In this document: positions 5,650 to 8,480 of the stretch, piece after piece | Layout: every line of letters begins with the position of its first letter | Position numbering within the stretch: position 1 is the stretch's first letter | NCBI GenBank assembly: GCA_020441605.1 | Contig: JAGRLX010000083.1 | Span: 1-8,480, forward strand | Direction: 5' to 3' | From: Alphaproteobacteria bacterium | Lineage (GTDB): Bacteria; Pseudomonadota; Alphaproteobacteria; Rhizobiales; Aestuariivirgaceae | DNA length: 8,480 nt | Made by a program: the position numbers and the translations under genes | Notes under the pieces: generated by a model | Told to the model about the DNA's origin: nothing | Seen by the model: the letters and a program-made list of their open reading frames with translations, nothing else | Database searches by the model: none

Positions 5650-6135
5650 ATGAAGAACTCGATGGTGGAAACCCTGATCGGGGCCGCAGTCATTGTGATT
5701 GCCGCGGTCTTCTTCCTTTTCGCCTACAAGTCCTCCGGACAGGGCAGAACGGCTGGCGGATTCAGCGTCATGGCCGAGTTCGACAACGCCGAAGGGGTCA
5801 ACGTCGGGTCCGATGTGCGCATGGCCGGTGTCAAGGTCGGCACCGTGCTCGCCATGACCCTGAATGCCGAAACCTATCAGGCCAGTATCACCATGGCGAT
5901 CGACCCCAAGCTGGCCCTGACGGAAGACGCAACCGCGAAAGTGACGGCCGAGGGCCTCCTGGGCTCCAAGTTCATTTCCCTTGAGCAAGGCGGCGCAGAA
6001 GAAAAGATCGCCAATGGCGGCGTGATCTCCAATACCCAGGGTGCGGTCGATATCTGGTCACTCATCAGCCAGGCCATGTTCGAGAAATCCGGCAGCAGTT
6101 CTGGCGGCGCTTCGGACGGAGGTCAGCCGCAGTAA
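5650..6135 (+). CDS. mlaD: MlaD-like MCE-domain lipid transport protein
   Basis: A 161-residue protein with one N-terminal membrane anchor (about residues 6-26, VETLIGAAVIVIAAVFFLFAY) and a single MCE domain at about 37-117 facing the periplasm (GFSVMAEFDNAEGVNVGSDVRMAGVKVG near the start, AEGLLGSKFISLEQGG near the end). MlaD forms the hexameric substrate-binding ring of the MlaFEDB phospholipid transporter, which maintains outer membrane lipid asymmetry. The C-terminus is a short Gly/Ser-rich tail. GGAG lies 8 bases before the ATG at 5650; a GTG directly in front (5647) would add one residue. The mlaE and mlaF genes are not in the window; in this bacterial group mlaD is often found apart from them. 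Its stop codon overlaps the methyltransferase start (TAATG), implying translational coupling. Confidence 0.9.
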   Translation: MKNSMVETLIGAAVIVIAAVFFLFAYKSSGQGRTAGGFSVMAEFDNAEGVNVGSDVRMAGVKVGTVLAMTLNAETYQASITMAIDPKLALTEDATAKVTAEGLLGSKFISLEQGGAEEKIANGGVISNTQGAVDIWSLISQAMFEKSGSSSGGASDGGQPQ

Positions 6136-6902
6136 TGGCCGCAACCGCAACGTCCACTTTCCGCCAATCCTGGTCCGCGCCAGACTACGATACCCACGCG
6201 CGATTCGTGTCCGACCTCGCAGGCCCGGTTCTGGAGTGGCTCTCGCCGGAATCAGGAGAGGCCATCCTCGACCTGGGTTGTGGCGACGGAAAGCTGACGG
6301 CTTCACTGGCAGCGCGAGGGGCGATCGTCACGGGCATAGACTCAAGCCCGGATTTCGTCGCCGCGTGTCGGGCGCAGGGGCTCGACGCTCATCTCATGGA
6401 TGGCCAGCGCCTCACCCTCGATGCCCGCTTCGACGCGGTTTTTTCCAATGCCGCGCTGCACTGGATGCCCGATGCGGATGCCGTCGTGGCCGGTGTCGTA
6501 CGGGCGCTGAAACCGGGTGGACGCTTCGTTGCCGAATTTGGCGGCCACGGGAATGTGGCTGCCATCGTGACCGCGATGCGTGCAATCGGCCTGCAGCGCG
6601 GCGGCAATGTCGATCTGGCCAATCCCTGGTATTTCCCGTCGCCCTCGGCCTATCAGGCTGTGATCGAGCGCCACGGACTGCGATTGCGCCGCATCGGTCT
6701 CTTTCCGCGGCCGACCCCATTGCCCACCGGCATGCGGGAATGGCTCAGGCTGTTTCGCAAACCATTCTTCGAACAGTTTGAAAAGGAAGAAGAAACAGCC
6801 TTGGCGGAAACGGTGGAACTGCTCCGGCCCGCACTCTGTGATGACGCCGGCCAGTGGTCGGCGGACTATGTGCGCCTCCGCGTCGAGGCGATAAAGCCAT
6901 GA
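6135..6902 (+). CDS. Class I SAM-dependent methyltransferase, Tam-like
   Basis: A 255-residue Rossmann-fold methyltransferase. The SAM-binding motif ILDLGCGDG is at 44-52, the acidic residue after strand 2 is in GIDSS (67-71), MDGQRL is at about 88-93, motif IV is FDAVFSNAALHWMPD at 99-113, and ALKPGGRFVAEF is at 124-135. The arrangement resembles trans-aconitate 2-methyltransferase (Tam) and relatives, but the substrate cannot be read from the sequence and Tam identity is not claimed. There is no signal peptide, so it is cytoplasmic. Its ATG overlaps the mlaD stop (TAATG) and its stop overlaps the DUF2155 start (ATGA), so it is embedded in a translationally coupled series. The start is fixed by that overlap and by normal N-terminal length before motif I. 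The C-terminal third is typical but shows no diagnostic motif. Confidence 0.88.
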   Translation: MAATATSTFRQSWSAPDYDTHARFVSDLAGPVLEWLSPESGEAILDLGCGDGKLTASLAARGAIVTGIDSSPDFVAACRAQGLDAHLMDGQRLTLDARFDAVFSNAALHWMPDADAVVAGVVRALKPGGRFVAEFGGHGNVAAIVTAMRAIGLQRGGNVDLANPWYFPSPSAYQAVIERHGLRLRRIGLFPRPTPLPTGMREWLRLFRKPFFEQFEKEEETALAETVELLRPALCDDAGQWSADYVRLRVEAIKP

Positions 6903-7348
6903 GGCGGCTGATCCTTGTGGTGGGCATCCTTGCGGCCACGGCAACTTCCGCATTGGCTGAGCGCATATCCAATCCGATCGCCGTCTTCAGCGGTCTCGAC
7001 AAGATCACCGGAGTGACGACGACCTTCGAAGTTGAGATCGGCCAGGAGAAGCAGTTTGGCGGGCTGATTGTGCAGCCCCAGGTCTGCTACACCCGGCCGG
7101 TGACCGAGGAACCGAAGACGACCACCTTCGTCAACGTGGACGAACTGTCGGCCGACAATTCGCGCAAGTCGATCTTCACCGGCTGGATGTTTGCCGAAAG
7201 CCCGGGGTTGAATGCGGTGGAACATCCCATTTACGACGTCTGGCTCACCGGGTGCCGCGACCCCAATGCGCCGCCGCCAGTGGTGGAGACCACGCCCGAT
7301 CTCAGCACACTACAGGATCAGATCGGCGAAGGTGAAGCCGCGGACTGA
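6899..7348 (+). CDS. DUF2155 domain periplasmic protein
   Basis: A 149-residue exported protein of the DUF2155 family, widespread in Alphaproteobacteria and of unknown function. A signal peptide is clear: [20 protein letters not shown], cut before Glu21. The mature domain has the family pattern [14 protein letters not shown] (25-38), [22 protein letters not shown] (43-64), [17 protein letters not shown] (66-82), [28 protein letters not shown] (92-119). Two conserved cysteines (63 and 119) could form a disulfide in the periplasm. A Pro/Glu-rich tail follows. The start at 6899 overlaps the methyltransferase stop (ATGA) and sits directly before the signal peptide; an earlier in-frame ATG at 6854 would put 15 extra residues before it and is unlikely. 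The last 31 bases overlap the convergent aat gene. Confidence 0.9.
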   Translation: MRRLILVVGILAATATSALAERISNPIAVFSGLDKITGVTTTFEVEIGQEKQFGGLIVQPQVCYTRPVTEEPKTTTFVNVDELSADNSRKSIFTGWMFAESPGLNAVEHPIYDVWLTGCRDPNAPPPVVETTPDLSTLQDQIGEGEAAD

Positions 7349-7995
7349 CCCGAGCAGGCGGCGCGCAACACCGCCTCCGGGTCGTCATCCGCCGTGAAGG
7401 CCCAGAAGTCCGCGTCGATGTCGAGCAACGGCTCGAGCATGCGCTGGTATTCCGCCTTTGGCACGGAGATCGCGCCCATGCGTTCCAGATGGGGGTTAAT
7501 GAACTGCGCATCGAGCAGGTGAAAGCCCCCCGCATTGAGCCGGGCGACCAGGTGAACCAATGCCACTTTGCTGGCGTCGGTGACGCGCGAGAACATGCTT
7601 TCACCGAAGAACACCGCGCCGATGCGAACGCCATAGAGCCCGCCCACGAGACGGCCATCCTGCCAGCATTCGACACTGTGGCAAAATCCTGCACGATGCA
7701 GTTGTGTATAGAGGCTCCGGATCCGTCCATTGATCCAAGTCGTCTTGCGGTCCGAGGTCTTTTCGGCGCAGGCCGCGATGACGCCGGCGAAATCGCCATC
7801 AATGCGGATCGAAAACAGCCGCTGCCGGACCTTCTTGCGCAACGATCGTGAAATGTGGAGCCCATGAAGGGGGATGATGCCGCGCTGGTCCGGCTCGACC
7901 CAGTAGAGCGCATTGTCCTCCGCGCTCTCGGCCATCGGGAAGATTCCGGCAGCATAGGCTCGGAGAAGGATCTGCGGCGTGATGGTCGTGCTCAT
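7318..7995 (-). CDS. aat: Leucyl/phenylalanyl-tRNA--protein transferase
   Basis: A 225-residue enzyme that transfers Leu or Phe from aminoacyl-tRNA to the N-terminal Arg or Lys of proteins, creating a bacterial N-degron that ClpS delivers to ClpAP. Family signatures are seen in order: [15 protein letters not shown] (10-24), [13 protein letters not shown] (31-43), HISRSLRK (47-54), TTWI (85-88), [18 protein letters not shown] (119-136) and [17 protein letters not shown] (159-175), the last two near the catalytic and aminoacyl-binding region. Length matches the family. The protein is cytoplasmic. The ATG shares one base with the accC stop (TGATG), so it is translationally coupled to accC, a common alphaproteobacterial gene order. 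Its 3' end overlaps the DUF2155 gene on the other strand by 31 bp. Confidence 0.96.
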   Translation of the reverse strand: MSTTITPQILLRAYAAGIFPMAESAEDNALYWVEPDQRGIIPLHGLHISRSLRKKVRQRLFSIRIDGDFAGVIAACAEKTSDRKTTWINGRIRSLYTQLHRAGFCHSVECWQDGRLVGGLYGVRIGAVFFGESMFSRVTDASKVALVHLVARLNAGGFHLLDAQFINPHLERMGAISVPKAEYQRMLEPLLDIDADFWAFTADDDPEAVLRAACSGQSAASPSPI

Positions 7996-8480
7996 CAGAC
8001 ATTCCGGGCGAGATAATGCTCCAGCCAGTGGATATCATAGTGGCCATCGATGATGTCGGGTTCGGCCAGCAACTGCTGGAACAGCGGAATCGTCGTCTCG
8101 ATTCCCTCGATCACGAACTCGCTCAGCGCCCGCCGGAGCCGCATCATGCATTCGGTACGTGATTTTCCCGACACGATGAGCTTGCCGATCAGACTGTCGT
8201 AGTAGGGCGGGATGCGATAGCCGGCATAGAGCGCGGAATCGACCCGGCAGCCCAGGCCACCCGGGAAATGCACCGCATCCACCCGCCCCGGCGACGGCGC
8301 AAAGGTTGTGGGGTTTTCGGCATTGATGCGGCATTCGATAGCGTGTCCGGCGAAGGAGATATCGTCCTGGCCATAGGCGAGATCACTGCCCGAGGCGACG
8401 CGCAACTGCTCCTGGACGAGGTCGAGGCCGGTGATGGCCTCGGTCACCGGATGCTCCACCTGCAGCCGCGTGTTCATCTC
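7995..8480 (-). CDS. accC: Acetyl-CoA carboxylase, biotin carboxylase subunit, C-terminal part
   Basis: The last 161 residues of biotin carboxylase, which carboxylates the biotin on AccB using ATP and bicarbonate as the first step of fatty acid synthesis; the rest lies past the right edge. The fragment opens with the ATP-grasp catalytic stretch [14 protein letters not shown], holding the Glu, Asn and Arg of the active site. It continues with [21 protein letters not shown] and with [28 protein letters not shown], which includes the conserved Arg of the carboxylation site. It ends [11 protein letters not shown], close to the normal C-terminus. No disruption is seen. The ATG visible at 8477-8475 is internal and not the start. 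The gene is directly followed by aat with a one-base overlap, so the two are probably one operon, likely with accB upstream beyond the window. Confidence 0.97.
   Translation of the reverse strand, partial: EMNTRLQVEHPVTEAITGLDLVQEQLRVASGSDLAYGQDDISFAGHAIECRINAENPTTFAPSPGRVDAVHFPGGLGCRVDSALYAGYRIPPYYDSLIGKLIVSGKSRTECMMRLRRALSEFVIEGIETTIPLFQQLLAEPDIIDGHYDIHWLEHYLARNV

Noticed and set aside
5630..5650. Six-codon leader peptide (MTLETW) ending in TGATG at mlaD
   Set aside because: The frame is too short to distinguish from chance, has no attenuator structure, and mlaD has its own GGAG ribosome site inside it.

Overview
The window looks like ordinary chromosome of a high-GC alphaproteobacterium, probably a Rhizobiales-like or Rhodospirillales-like lineage. 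The best markers are a class II (B12-dependent) ribonucleotide reductase, a bacterial NDUFA12 homologue (an accessory complex I subunit typical of Alphaproteobacteria), and the run NDUFA12, mlaD, DUF2155, aat, accC. I see no insertion sequence, phage gene, tRNA, rRNA or CRISPR array.

Left part (1-1062). The minus strand carries the first 196 codons of nrdJ, running off the left edge. Its 470-base upstream region is the most information-dense non-coding stretch. It holds a near-perfect NrdR box with a second weaker box exactly 31 bp away, a possible promoter overlapping the weaker box, a CtrA-like site between the boxes, a perfect DnaA box, two GANTC sites, and a leader of about 185 nt with several hairpins, two of them mutually exclusive. 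A 31-codon minus-strand ORF with a CxxCxC cluster lies between this control region and the next gene.

Middle part (1063-5103). A 517-residue DHA2-type MFS exporter is on the minus strand. Divergent from it is a 90-residue secreted protein, followed by a 669-residue membrane protein that fuses a DedA domain, a PAP2 lipid phosphatase and an LssY-type C-terminal domain. The last is probably an envelope lipid phosphatase and transport protein.

Right part (5186-8480). NDUFA12, mlaD, a class I SAM methyltransferase and a DUF2155 periplasmic protein run on the plus strand. The last three overlap as TAATG and ATGA, so they are very likely one translationally coupled unit. On the minus strand, accC (C-terminal part, running off the right edge) overlaps aat by one base. 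The aat 3' end overlaps the DUF2155 gene convergently by 31 bp. This cluster mixes respiration, envelope lipid handling, fatty acid synthesis and N-end-rule protein turnover, a housekeeping neighbourhood and not an island.

No clearly new multi-gene system is visible. The observations most worth checking are the nrdJ control region and leader, the Cys-rich microprotein candidate, the DedA-PAP2-LssY fusion, and the methyltransferase embedded between mlaD and DUF2155.
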